From Actinomycetota bacterium (lineage in GTDB: Bacteria > Actinomycetota > Actinomycetes > S36-B12), in the NCBI GenBank assembly GCA_030684515.1, contig JAUXVJ010000013.1, positions 1-32,320 of the forward strand: a stretch of DNA of 32,320 nucleotides, in the 5' to 3' direction. Position numbers and translations under genes: made by a program. Positions 14,438-22,024 of the stretch are shown in pieces (position 1 is the first letter of the stretch; each line of letters begins with the position of its first letter). The notes beneath the pieces were generated by a model, which had not been told where the DNA came from, made no database searches, and worked only from the letters and a program-made list of their open reading frames with translations.

Positions 14438-15826
14438 ATGTCGAGTGCGCGCAGACGTCTTGGGATGACGGCGCTGCTCATCGCTGCGGCCTTCATGGCA
14501 GCCGATATCACCATCACCAATGTCGCGCTGCCGACCATCGCGGCGGAACTCGCCGCACCGATGTCGTCGCTGCAGTGGGTCGTCGATTCGTACAACATCA
14601 CGGTGGCGGGGCTGCTGCTGCTTGGCGCCGGCCTAGGCGAGCGATACAGCCGAAAGGGCACCTTTCTGGCTGGGATCTCGCTGTTCCTGGCCGGATCGGT
14701 CATGGCTGGGCTCTCCACTTCAGTCGGTTCACTGGTGGCTGCGCGCACCGTCACGGGAGTGGGGGGAGCCATAGCGTTGGCTCCGGCGATCTCGTTGATC
14801 ACGATGATGTACGTGCCCGACCAGCGAGCCAAAGCCGTCGCTGCCTGGTCGGCTGCCGGGGCGCTCGGTCTTGCGGTGTCACCGATTGCCGCTGGCGCCA
14901 TCCTCACTGTCGCGAGCTGGAACTGGGCCTTCCTCATCAACGTGCCGGCGATGATCGCGATCATCGTCCTGGGAGTCCTGGCACTCCCACCGGGGCGCAA
15001 CCCCAAAGCCAATCGGCTGGACATCATCGGCGCGATCCTGTCGGTGCTCGGCCTGGGCCTGGTCCTGGGCGCTGTGATCGAGGCTCCCGCTCGCGGCTGG
15101 ACTGATCCTGTGATCCTCGTTGCGGGAACAGTTGGGATCGTGGCCTGCACCGCGTTCGTCCTCTGGGAGTTGCGCCGACCCGAACCGATGTTCGAGGTTC
15201 GAGTGCTGGTGCGCCGTGGAGTGCTCGGAGCCTCATTGGCGCTCTTCGCGAGTTTCCTCGCATTCGCCGGGGTGATCTTCCTGATCGCTCAGGACCTTCA
15301 AGTGGTCAACGGTGTCTCGCCGATGCAGCTCGGCATGTGCCTGGTCCCATTCGCTGCAGGTGTCTGGCTGGGGTCACACGAGGCTGCGAGGATCGCTCGA
15401 GCGATTGGTGCTGCAGCAACGCTCAGCTGGGGGATGGGCTTGGTCGTACTCGCATTCGTAGCCCTGGCGGTGAGTGCACCCTGGCAGTCGATCGGCGCCA
15501 TCGTTGCGGCATCGTTCGTCTGTGCGCTCGGGTGCGGACTGCTCTTTCCCATCGGCTCAGTCGTGATTCTCAACGACCTGCCCGCTGAACTCACCGGCAC
15601 GGCATCCGGAACCAGCATGCTGGCGCGCATGGCTGGTGCAAGTGTGGGAGTCGCGGTGCTTGGGAGCGTGGTGGCCGCGAGTCTGGGCTCAGGTTCTGCG
15701 CATGCAGATCCCGTAGCCTTTGCCCATGGCATGCAATGGGCGTACGGAGTCGGGGCACTGCTGCTGATCATCATCGGAGTCGGACAGGCAGCGGCACTGT
15801 CACGATGGCAGGAGCCCACCCTCTGA
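14438..15826 (+). CDS. Major facilitator superfamily exporter, DHA2 (EmrB/QacA-like)
   Basis: From the ATG at 14438 the protein has 462 residues with about 13-14 hydrophobic helices, the DHA2 drug:H+ antiporter layout. Family marks are DITITNVALPTIAAEL in helix 1, SLQWVVDSYNITVAGLLLLGAGLGERYSRKG covering helix 2 and motif A, RTVTGVGGAIALAPAISLI (motif B region), and GALGLAVSPIAAGAIL resembling motif C of antiporters. It probably exports an organic compound or drug; the substrate cannot be told. No regulator gene is adjacent. The frame is open upstream to 14354, but the extra 28 residues are not membrane-like. The ribosome site is weak for every candidate start. Confidence 0.85.
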   Translation: MSSARRRLGMTALLIAAAFMAADITITNVALPTIAAELAAPMSSLQWVVDSYNITVAGLLLLGAGLGERYSRKGTFLAGISLFLAGSVMAGLSTSVGSLVAARTVTGVGGAIALAPAISLITMMYVPDQRAKAVAAWSAAGALGLAVSPIAAGAILTVASWNWAFLINVPAMIAIIVLGVLALPPGRNPKANRLDIIGAILSVLGLGLVLGAVIEAPARGWTDPVILVAGTVGIVACTAFVLWELRRPEPMFEVRVLVRRGVLGASLALFASFLAFAGVIFLIAQDLQVVNGVSPMQLGMCLVPFAAGVWLGSHEAARIARAIGAAATLSWGMGLVVLAFVALAVSAPWQSIGAIVAASFVCALGCGLLFPIGSVVILNDLPAELTGTASGTSMLARMAGASVGVAVLGSVVAASLGSGSAHADPVAFAHGMQWAYGVGALLLIIIGVGQAAALSRWQEPTL

Positions 15827-15827
15827 C

Positions 15828-15843
15828 CTGCCCCTGTGGGCAG
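15828..15843 (+). terminator. Short hairpin just past the MFS exporter gene
   Basis: CTGCCC (15828-15833) and GGGCAG (15838-15843) pair around CTGT, two nt after the stop codon. There is no T-run, so it is a weak candidate. Confidence 0.3.
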
Positions 15844-16430
15844 TGACCTACATCAAGCTAGCCGTGAATAGGCGGCGCTGATGGGCTCACAAGGGTTCAT
15901 GCGGCATCGAGATGACCAGAATCACTGGTCGGCGCTGCGGCTGCTGCGCCATCTTCAGCAAACCGAGACTGTTAGGTAAGCCAGAACAGGCGCCGCTTCC
16001 TGCGCGAACTCGACTTGCTGTTGCGCAGGGGCTGGCTCGAGCCTTTCCTGGCAAGAGATTCGCTCGAAATAGTCGTGACGGCGTTGCGCTGTTGCAGGAG
16101 ATGCAGGCAGATGACGCTGCGCCCGCAGCACATCAGTCATTCCGGCTCAATGCTCGCCCTAGCCTTTCGCCTAGGAATGGGCTGGCACCGTGTTCCTCGA
16201 CGGGCGAAGGCTAGTCGCCCGCTCAGGTCAGCACCGGTGGATGGTGAGATGCCGAGCGTCCGAATTGCGATCGTATCGATCGATTCCAAGTAACGATTCA
16301 GTAACGATCAAACATCCTTTGATTCAGTTGGGCGCAGAGAAGGGCAACGCTGCGGTTCTGAGCCAGACCAGTGCAAGTGCTCCGATCGGGCCAGACCTGA
16401 CTGCAGCGCACTGTGCGCATCGCGATTCAA
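15844..16430. other. Intergenic region upstream of the binding-protein gene; direct repeat near its promoter
   Basis: No convincing gene is present; short frames on both strands lack ribosome sites and family likeness. Near the right end, AGTAACGAT occurs twice (16289-16297 and 16300-16308), one helical turn (11 bp) apart. An ATCGATCGATT run (about 16274-16284) recurs just after the binding-protein stop codon (about 17715). The direct repeat could be an activator or repressor site. Confidence 0.35.
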
Positions 16431-16442
16431 CAAGGAGGATCC

Positions 16443-17717
16443 ATGAAGAGTTCTCACATAAAGGGAGGGCGGACAGCCTTCATCGCTGGAGGCGTTGGCG
16501 CGGCCATGATGCTGACGCTCGTCGGTACCACGGCAAACGCCGCCCCTACGCCGGCACCCGCCACGCAAAACAACGCCTCCTGCCCGGCGCAGGACGGCGT
16601 CACGGCGAGCACCGTCACCATTGGCAACTTCCTCCCAAAGACCGGTGCCGCGGCACCGACATTCCTCGATGCTGACAAGGCCGTGGCGCTGCGCATCGCG
16701 CAGGAGAACGCCAAGGGCGGCGTGAACGGCCGCAAGATCAACGTGATCGTGTACGACGATATGGCCAACGGGTCGACCCAGACGACCATGGCCACCAAGG
16801 CGCTTCAGCAGGACAAGGTCTTCGGGATCGTCATGACCTCGGCCACCGACTCCGCTTTCCCCACGTTCAAGTCGAACAACATACCGGTGACGGGCTTCAA
16901 CGTGCTGGCAATGGCCACTGACCGCAACGCCTTCTCAGCGGTGGGCGTGCCATCGACGCAGTACGTGAACACGGCCACGATGGAGAAGCTGAAGTCCGGT
17001 GGCGTCACGAGCGTCGCGATCGTCTCGCACAACACCCCGGGCGCGTCCAACTCGGCCCGCCTCCAAAACATTGCGGCTGGACCTGCCGGCCTCAAGCAGG
17101 GACTGATGATCCTCGACGAGCCGATGGGCACGCACGATGCGACCTCGACCGCACTGCGCATCAAGAACTCTGGCTCAGACGGCGCCTACCTCACGATGTT
17201 CACTGACGGCGTTGTGTCGATTGTGCAGGCGCTTAGGCAGCAGGGTGTGAACCTGAAGAGCATCAACGGCGCTGGTATCGCTGACCCTGCAGTCATTGCC
17301 AAGTCCGGCAATGCACTTGAGGGTGTCAACGCCCAACTCCAGACAGTGCCGATCGGGGTGCCCGGGAAACCGGCAGTGCGCACCTACGCCAACGGCATGA
17401 AGGCGGCGAACGCCAACCCCTACGCCTCGATCGCACCAGTCGGCTTCGCCGCGGCCGATCTCATGATCTACGGGCTGAAGTTGGCCGGCAAGTGCCCGAC
17501 GCGCGAGAGCTTTATCAGCGCCTTGCGCAACGTGACGAATTACAACGGCGGTGGACTGCTGCCCGCGCCGATCTCCTTCAAGCCGGGCCTGCTGCCGAAC
17601 GGAACTCCCGTGAAGTGCGCATGGTTCGTGGAGGTGAAGAACGGCCAGCCTGTGCCTGACAAGGCCGCGACCTGCGGCAAGCTCGTCGACATCTCCACAG
17701 GCCAGGTGGTCAACTGA
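16443..17717 (+). CDS. ABC-transporter periplasmic-type binding protein, branched-chain amino acid family
   Basis: The protein has 424 residues. The Sec signal peptide (1-33, ending TANA) has no lipobox Cys. The Peripla_BP_6/LivJ-type body begins SCPAQDGVTASTVTIGNFLPKTGAAAP and continues ENAKGGVNGRKINVIVYDD, the standard opening of this family. It should capture a small extracellular solute such as an amino acid or amide. AAGGAGG at 16432-16438 is an excellent ribosome site for the ATG at 16443. No permease or ATPase genes are adjacent, and a strong terminator follows, so it is monocistronic. Lacking a lipid anchor in a Gram-positive-type cell, it may be free, or anchored in another way. Ligand unknown. 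Confidence 0.88.
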   Translation: MKSSHIKGGRTAFIAGGVGAAMMLTLVGTTANAAPTPAPATQNNASCPAQDGVTASTVTIGNFLPKTGAAAPTFLDADKAVALRIAQENAKGGVNGRKINVIVYDDMANGSTQTTMATKALQQDKVFGIVMTSATDSAFPTFKSNNIPVTGFNVLAMATDRNAFSAVGVPSTQYVNTATMEKLKSGGVTSVAIVSHNTPGASNSARLQNIAAGPAGLKQGLMILDEPMGTHDATSTALRIKNSGSDGAYLTMFTDGVVSIVQALRQQGVNLKSINGAGIADPAVIAKSGNALEGVNAQLQTVPIGVPGKPAVRTYANGMKAANANPYASIAPVGFAAADLMIYGLKLAGKCPTRESFISALRNVTNYNGGGLLPAPISFKPGLLPNGTPVKCAWFVEVKNGQPVPDKAATCGKLVDISTGQVVN

Positions 17718-17729
17718 TCGATCGATTGT

Positions 17730-17766
17730 GATGCAGGGCGGTGGCCATCGGCCGCCGCCCTGCATC
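17730..17766 (+). terminator. Strong intrinsic terminator of the binding-protein gene
   Basis: A stem of 17 bp with one mismatch (GATGCAGGGCGGTGGCC against GGCCGCCGCCCTGCATC) is closed by a very short loop and followed by CTTTCC. It starts 13 nt after the stop codon. This is the clearest terminator in the window. Confidence 0.8.
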
Positions 17767-17798
17767 CTTTCCGTGCGTGTGACCGAGCTAAAGCAGAC

Positions 17799-17884
17799 CT
17801 GGGTGCAGGAATGGCTTCTTATGAGGTCAACCTGCATAGATCTCAACCCAAAGATCGTGCATCGTCAGCCTCTTCCCGCCACTT
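17799..17884 (+). repeat. 86-bp dispersed repeat, divergent copy C
   Basis: The core CAACCCAAAGATCGTGCATC followed by GTCAG (25 nt) is identical to copy A. The flanks (GGGTGCAGGAATGGC at the start, CTTCCCGCCACTT at the end) are recognisable but diverged. It follows the binding-protein terminator. No hairpin as good as those after copies A and B is seen, and the 290 bp up to the thioesterase region hold no convincing gene. Confidence 0.6.
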
Positions 17885-18136
17885 AAGTAAGACTGAAAGA
17901 GGCCTTGCACACGGGTGTTCTTTCCACCTCACGCCAGCGCAGAATCATGCGCTGCGATGCGCGTCACTGGGTGAGAAATCGCGGCGAACCTCGCTATTCG
18001 GAGGCGCAGAACTCATCTTTGTGGAGACCAAGCGCCTACCCGACTATAGGTGCGCAACTTTCGCGCGGGGATGTGAACCAAGCAGTCCTAAGGAGGGCGC
18101 GGAGTGGATTCACGGAGATGACTTGCTGGCTGCAAT

Positions 18137-18146
18137 TTGTAGACAA
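18137..18146 (+). promoter_or_regulatory. GntR-like palindrome upstream of the thioesterase
   Basis: TTGTAGACAA is a perfect 10-bp palindrome (TTGT-AG-ACAA) of the kind bound by GntR/FadR-type regulators. It lies about 30 nt before a small reading frame and 120 nt before the thioesterase start. Regulator and function are inferred. Confidence 0.35.
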
Positions 18147-18177
18147 TGTCGTGACTTACTCACTCTAGGAGCTTCTC

Positions 18178-18273
18178 GTGTCGATTCTTACTCTGGTGAC
18201 TGGTACTTCGCTGCGGATCGGCGGCGCCTACGCGGAAGCATCCACTTCGTCAGCGAGCCGATCTCGTGATTGA
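18178..18273 (+). pseudogene. 31-codon frame resembling an SDR N-terminus, overlapping the thioesterase start
   Basis: From a GTG with GGAG 7 nt upstream, the frame reads SILTLVTGTSLRIGGAYAEA and then a Ser-rich end. The pattern LVTGxxxxIGxAYAEA resembles the first beta-alpha unit of short-chain dehydrogenases, but the middle Gly of the dinucleotide motif is Arg and the rest of the domain is absent. It ends 8 nt inside the thioesterase gene. It is either a relic of a deleted SDR or a short leader peptide coupling translation to the next gene. The evidence is thin. Confidence 0.3.
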
Positions 18274-19030
18274 GATTCGTGAAGTCCTGGCAGTAGTTCC
18301 AGTTGGCGAGGACGCCTTCATAGCTCCGTTTACATATGACCGTGGGCGGGCAATGGATGGTGGACAGCTCGCTGCTGCGGCGCTGAATGCGGCGCTGCAG
18401 ACGGTGCCGTCAGACTTTGATGCGCATTCCGTGCATGTCAGTTTCCTGTCAGCTGGCGATGCAATGAAGCCAGTGGATCTGCGCGTGGTGCGAGATCGCG
18501 ACGGCCGTGGCTTTTGCCAGCGAAACGTCACGGCATATCAGGGGAGTCGACTGCTGTTCCGGATGGCTGCATCTTTTCAACGGCCCGAAGCAGGGCCTGA
18601 CGTGCAAATGCTGCAGATGCCAAGCGCGCCTTCGCCTGTTGACTGTGAAGCCTTTGATGCAGGTGTCATCGGCTACCACACTCGTGACCCCGACCCCACA
18701 CACGATCGTCGACGACGGGCATGGGTAAAGACCGCGACGCCGCTCGGAACTGATACACGTTGGAATGCTTGCGCACTGCTCTACATAACTGACATGTTCA
18801 ATTGCCTGCCCACGTCATTGGACGAAGACGAAAACAGCTTCCAGACCAGCCTTGATCATTCGGTGTGGTTCCACCGGCCAGCCCTCCTGGACGACTGGGT
18901 GTTGATGACTGTGAATTCCACTTCGCTGGCATCGGGCCGTGGCTGGTTCATGGGGGAGTACTTCTCGCTGAGTGGAGTGCACGTCGCGACCAGTGCGCAG
19001 GAGATGGTGTACCGGCTCGGCCGTAGCTAG
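18266..19030 (+). CDS. TesB-like acyl-CoA thioesterase (double hot-dog)
   Basis: This 254-residue protein has the tandem hot-dog layout of acyl-CoA thioesterase II-type enzymes. The first half has YDRGRAMDGGQLAAAALNAA, where GGQ and the following helix are family marks, then DFDAHSVHVSFLSAGD. The second half has QTSLDHSVWFHRPALLDDWVLMTVNSTSLASGRGWFMGEYFSLSGVHVATSAQEMVYR, containing the conserved DHSxWFHRP and GRG motifs. It hydrolyses acyl-CoA to free acid and CoA in the cytoplasm. The GTG start has no strong ribosome site and may be translationally coupled to the short frame ending at 18273. It fits with the acyl-CoA genes further right, though on the other strand. Confidence 0.85.
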   Translation: MIEIREVLAVVPVGEDAFIAPFTYDRGRAMDGGQLAAAALNAALQTVPSDFDAHSVHVSFLSAGDAMKPVDLRVVRDRDGRGFCQRNVTAYQGSRLLFRMAASFQRPEAGPDVQMLQMPSAPSPVDCEAFDAGVIGYHTRDPDPTHDRRRRAWVKTATPLGTDTRWNACALLYITDMFNCLPTSLDEDENSFQTSLDHSVWFHRPALLDDWVLMTVNSTSLASGRGWFMGEYFSLSGVHVATSAQEMVYRLGRS

Positions 19031-19056
19031 TGCGGTGAAAGGTGCCTGCCACAGAA

Positions 19057-19081
19057 CAGATGCAGAGCATTTGAGCATCTG
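19057..19081. terminator. Hairpin between convergent thioesterase and SDR genes
   Basis: CAGATGC (19057-19063) and GCATCTG (19075-19081) form a perfect 7-bp stem around an 11-nt loop. It lies between genes that converge, so it may serve both. Confidence 0.4.
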
Positions 19082-19155
19082 CGCGCTGGCGTAACGGGGG
19101 CGGAAAGACTCAAGCGCGGTTCCGAACTGGTCGGGGCAAGATCCTCCGCCGGTGG

Positions 19156-19989
19156 TCAGGTGCTGTAGTCGGGCAGGTCATCGAGCACGCTCTGCAGGCG
19201 TGCTCGAATGTCATGGTCGTAGGGGCCGCCTCGATAGACGATGACGTGTACCTGATCGGCCTCGATGCCGGCGAGCGCGGCGCTGCTCACGTCCTCCAGG
19301 GTCATTCCCGAGCCGACAACGATCCCGCTGCTGGTCGCGGGCATGTCCAGCGGCGCAAGGACGACATCGGCGGGGTTGGTCTGCCGGGAACTGGCGCCCA
19401 TGTCCGTGGGCACGTAGCCGGGGCACAGCACGGTCGCGCTGATCGCGGGAGCATGCATCGCCAGCTCCATGCGCAGCGATTCGGTGAACCCCACGACCGC
19501 CGCCTTTGCGGCCCCATAGGGAGTAATGCTCGGCGTGGGCCTCAGACCGGCCATCGATGCTGTGTTCAGGAAGTGTCCGGGACGGCCACCGGCGATCATC
19601 TGCGGCACGAAGGCCTGAACACCGTGCACGACGCCCATGAACGCTACGTCGTGTAGCCATCGAAACACGGCTGGATCGAGCTCCCATGAAGGGCCCGTTG
19701 GGCCCATCACTCCGGCGTTGTTGCACACCACGTCCACGCGACCGAAGCGATCGATCGTGGCCTGGGCGAGCGCCTCCACCGATGCCGAGTCGCGCACATC
19801 CGTGGTGACCGCCAGCGTCGCCACTCCATGCTCGGTCGCAACCTTGGCCGCGCTGGCCTGGACCTCGGCTGTGCGCAGGTCGGACAGCACCACTGACAGC
19901 CCGCGCTCCGCAAACGCCTGGGCCAGCGCCAAGCCGATGCCGCTGGCGGCTCCTGTCACCACTGCGACCTGTCCGCTTTCCAGATGCAT
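19156..19989 (-). CDS. Short-chain dehydrogenase/reductase (classical SDR)
   Basis: This 277-residue protein is a classical SDR. The dinucleotide motif TGAASGIG is at 12-19 and an Asp at the end of beta-2 (SDLRT, Asp37) suggests NAD(H) preference. NNAG is at 90-93, and Ser145, Tyr158 and Lys162 form the catalytic triad (NTASMAG; PYGAAKA). The fourth catalytic residue, the Asn usually found in the NxxG stretch of helix 4, is replaced: the sequence there is VAFMGVVHGV. The C-terminal extension after residue 235 carries VIVYRGGPYDHDIRARL. Substrate unknown; alcohol or hydroxyacyl compounds are typical. It is a single gene converging on the thioesterase. The ATG at 19989 is taken; the frame is open further upstream only in other registers. 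Confidence 0.88.
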   Translation of the reverse strand: MHLESGQVAVVTGAASGIGLALAQAFAERGLSVVLSDLRTAEVQASAAKVATEHGVATLAVTTDVRDSASVEALAQATIDRFGRVDVVCNNAGVMGPTGPSWELDPAVFRWLHDVAFMGVVHGVQAFVPQMIAGGRPGHFLNTASMAGLRPTPSITPYGAAKAAVVGFTESLRMELAMHAPAISATVLCPGYVPTDMGASSRQTNPADVVLAPLDMPATSSGIVVGSGMTLEDVSSAALAGIEADQVHVIVYRGGPYDHDIRARLQSVLDDLPDYST

Positions 19990-20102
19990 CGTTATCGCGC
20001 CTTCCGCCTGGCTTGTGAGATTCCGGTGACGATATCCGACTCATTGCATCGTCGCGGTGGAACGTGCGGACACCCAATCTGACATGCAACAGGCGTACTG
20101 CT

Positions 20103-21068
20103 CTACTCAGAGGGCGTGAATTCGAAGCCTGTGCCGAGTTCCCACTCGGGGTGGCGCAGCAGCCGGGAGTGCTCCCCTGGTCCCGCCGGTGGTAACCACA
20201 TCCATGGTGCGTCGCACGATTGGAGCCTGTCCTGAACCGATGCCACGTCGGGCACCTCAAGCCTGATGCTGAAAGGCCCTTCGCCCCACTCCTCCAGAAA
20301 ATCGCTCTCGACTGAATCCCGAGCAGGATCGACAAGCTCGATGATGGCGCTCCTGGGATTGGCAAATGAGAATCGGACCCGGCGAGTGCCATTCGCAGCA
20401 ATGTGGTCGCTTTGCGGGCGCCACTCGAACACTGATTCGAGCGTGGAGATCCGCGTATCCAGGTTCCTCATGAGCAGAGTTCGCGCAGCGATCCGGATCC
20501 CAGTCCCTGGGACAGTTCGAGTTTCATCAGGAGGCATTGCAGTCCGAGGCTGCTGGACAGCCTCATAGGGGATCACCTCGAGGCGCAAACCCGCGTCGGC
20601 AGCCGGATCGTATGAGTCCTCCATGCCTTCGGTGAATCCGACCCAGATTCTGGCAATCGCCAAATTCTCATCTGGAGGGTCGTAACGGAATCTCACGCCT
20701 GCTTCGTGCAAACGCTGGGCCACGCTATCCAGGTCTCGCGAGGCGACAACAGTGGCGTGATTGCGCGCTGGTCTCAGTCCCTGAGCCGCAGCGATTTCCG
20801 GCAAGAAGGCGTACCCAGACGGTCGCTCGTTCCGAGCGGGTGGGTGGAATGGCAGTCCAAGAATGTTGAGGAAGGTCGGTGCCTCGTGCCTGGAAAGGTT
20901 CACCCTGGCGTAGGTCCACTTGGCTCCAAGCGGAGGGCTCGAAACTACCCAAGCCTGCTTCTGTTCCGGCAGTCCCCACTCCTGCTGACACATTCGCGTG
21001 GCGACATCGTGGTCGGGTGCCACGGTGTCGGCACTGGCAAGAAGCTCAAACGCCGAAGCTTGTGTCAT
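20103..21068 (-). CDS. Two-domain VOC (glyoxalase-like) protein
   Basis: The protein has 321 residues from the ATG at 21068, which has GAGGGG 8 nt before it. Two regions, about 20-170 and 185-320, each show vicinal-oxygen-chelate strand patterns. The first runs through KWTYARVNLSRHEAPTFLNILGLPFHPPARN and NHATVVASRDLDSVAQRLHEAGVRFRYDPPDEN. The second runs through VRFSFANPRSAIIELVDPARDS and GPFSIRLEVPDVASVQDRL, with the family's "one helix per beta-alpha unit" spacing. The function could be a dioxygenase-like, isomerase or binding protein; metal ligands cannot be assigned safely. The frame is open to 21140, but the upstream stretch overlaps a candidate small Cys-rich frame. Monocistronic or coupled to that frame. 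Confidence 0.7.
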   Translation of the reverse strand: MTQASAFELLASADTVAPDHDVATRMCQQEWGLPEQKQAWVVSSPPLGAKWTYARVNLSRHEAPTFLNILGLPFHPPARNERPSGYAFLPEIAAAQGLRPARNHATVVASRDLDSVAQRLHEAGVRFRYDPPDENLAIARIWVGFTEGMEDSYDPAADAGLRLEVIPYEAVQQPRTAMPPDETRTVPGTGIRIAARTLLMRNLDTRISTLESVFEWRPQSDHIAANGTRRVRFSFANPRSAIIELVDPARDSVESDFLEEWGEGPFSIRLEVPDVASVQDRLQSCDAPWMWLPPAGPGEHSRLLRHPEWELGTGFEFTPSE

Positions 21069-21252
21069 TGATGCCCCTCGGACAAGTGGCACATGCCACG
21101 GGTGGAAGTTCTCGCTTGCAGTTGTCTTTGGAGCAGACAAGCCAGCGCATCATCATTTCGTCCTTGCCTGCCATCTCCACGTCTGGGCATTGTGCACGCC
21201 GCAGGAACAGATGCGCATCGCTTTCCCACGTGAATCGGCTTCCGCGATGAAT
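21046..21252 (-). CDS. Candidate small Cys-rich protein overlapping the VOC gene start
   Basis: On the minus strand a frame between stops (21294 to 21046) shows protein-like sequence in its last 68 codons: HRGSRFTWESDAHLFLRRAQ, then CPDVEMAGKDEMMMRWLVC, then SKDNCKRELPPVACATCPRG. Five cysteines in C-x17-C-x4-C-x9-C-x2-C order (zinc-site-like) stand out. There is no ATG or GTG at its beginning. A perfect AGGAGG lies 9 nt ahead of an ATT (21252), which would be a rare start codon. ATG codons at 21174 and 21156, the latter with AAGGA 4 nt upstream, would give 42 or 36 residues and keep four Cys. The frame overlaps the VOC gene by 23 nt. No family recognised. It could be chance. Confidence 0.3.
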   Translation of the reverse strand: MHRGSRFTWESDAHLFLRRAQCPDVEMAGKDEMMMRWLVCSKDNCKRELPPVACATCPRGINDTSFGV

Positions 21253-21474
21253 CTTGATGATCCTCCTGGCACGCCGTTGGAGAGACTTGGAGGCCTACGT
21301 GGGCAGAGCAATGCAGAGCGAGTGCATTGGAGGATGGATCACGTGCGCTCCGAATGAATCGACCAAGGCCGTGAGTGAAGAGACAGTCCTGAGCTGAAAC
21401 TTGGAATGCCACGCTTGCCTTGATGACGTGCCTGGCGAGTCCAGGCGAAGAAAGTGGCGCGGTGCTGCCCGGTT

Positions 21475-21984
21475 CTATGCCTGGCTCGGGAAGTCTCCTG
21501 CGCTTGCTCGCAAGGAGCGCAGGAGACCATAGAGAAGTTCCATCTCGGTCTCGTCAAGTCCAGTGACGCCGAACGACAGATCAATCAGGCTCTGCGTGGC
21601 TTGCTGAGTGACTTTCTTGCCCTTGGGAGTCAAGGCCGCAAGCACTCTTCGTCGATCAACACTGTCGGGCACGCGACGCACGAGCCCTTGAGCTTCCAGA
21701 CGATCAATGGCGTTGGTGACCGAAGTTGGATGGACCATCAGACGCTCGCCGATCTTGCTCAGCGGAAGGAAGCCGCTGCGGCTGAAGGTAAGCAGCACGA
21801 GCACTTCATAGCGGGCAAAGGTAATCCTGTGGGGCTTCAGCGCGTTGTCCAGCGCGCCCAGAAGAAGTTGCTGCACGCGCATGATCGATGTGACCACCAT
21901 CATCGCTGAAGGCTCCCCGAAGTGCTCCTGCCAATGTTCACCAGCGCGATCGATTGGATCAAATGGAAGGTGCGGAGCAGTCAC
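21475..21984 (-). CDS. MarR-family transcriptional regulator
   Basis: This 169-residue protein has the MarR winged helix at about 70-130. FARYEVLVLLTFSRSGFLPLSKIGERL leads to the recognition helix MVHPTSVTNAIDRLEAQGLV and the wing RRVPDSVDRRRVLAALTPKGK. Flanking helices at either end form the dimer interface. It is the last gene of the icmF-acyl-CoA dehydrogenase-marR set, 40 nt after the dehydrogenase stop. That arrangement suggests it senses a CoA ester or related metabolite and controls the operon, possibly at the palindrome near 26525. Ligand and target are inferences. Confidence 0.88.
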   Translation of the reverse strand: MTAPHLPFDPIDRAGEHWQEHFGEPSAMMVVTSIMRVQQLLLGALDNALKPHRITFARYEVLVLLTFSRSGFLPLSKIGERLMVHPTSVTNAIDRLEAQGLVRRVPDSVDRRRVLAALTPKGKKVTQQATQSLIDLSFGVTGLDETEMELLYGLLRSLRASAGDFPSQA

Positions 21985-22024
21985 GCTGCGAGGCTAACAG
22001 GAGCATCGACGTCCTGAATGGTGC

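Noticed and set aside
15912-16214. 100-codon plus-strand frame between the MFS and binding-protein genes
   Set aside because: It has no ribosome site and no recognisable domain, and its composition is like its antisense frames.
17811-18269. 152-codon plus-strand frame across repeat copy C
   Set aside because: It begins inside the dispersed repeat, runs over the GntR-like site and into the thioesterase start, and has no domain likeness.
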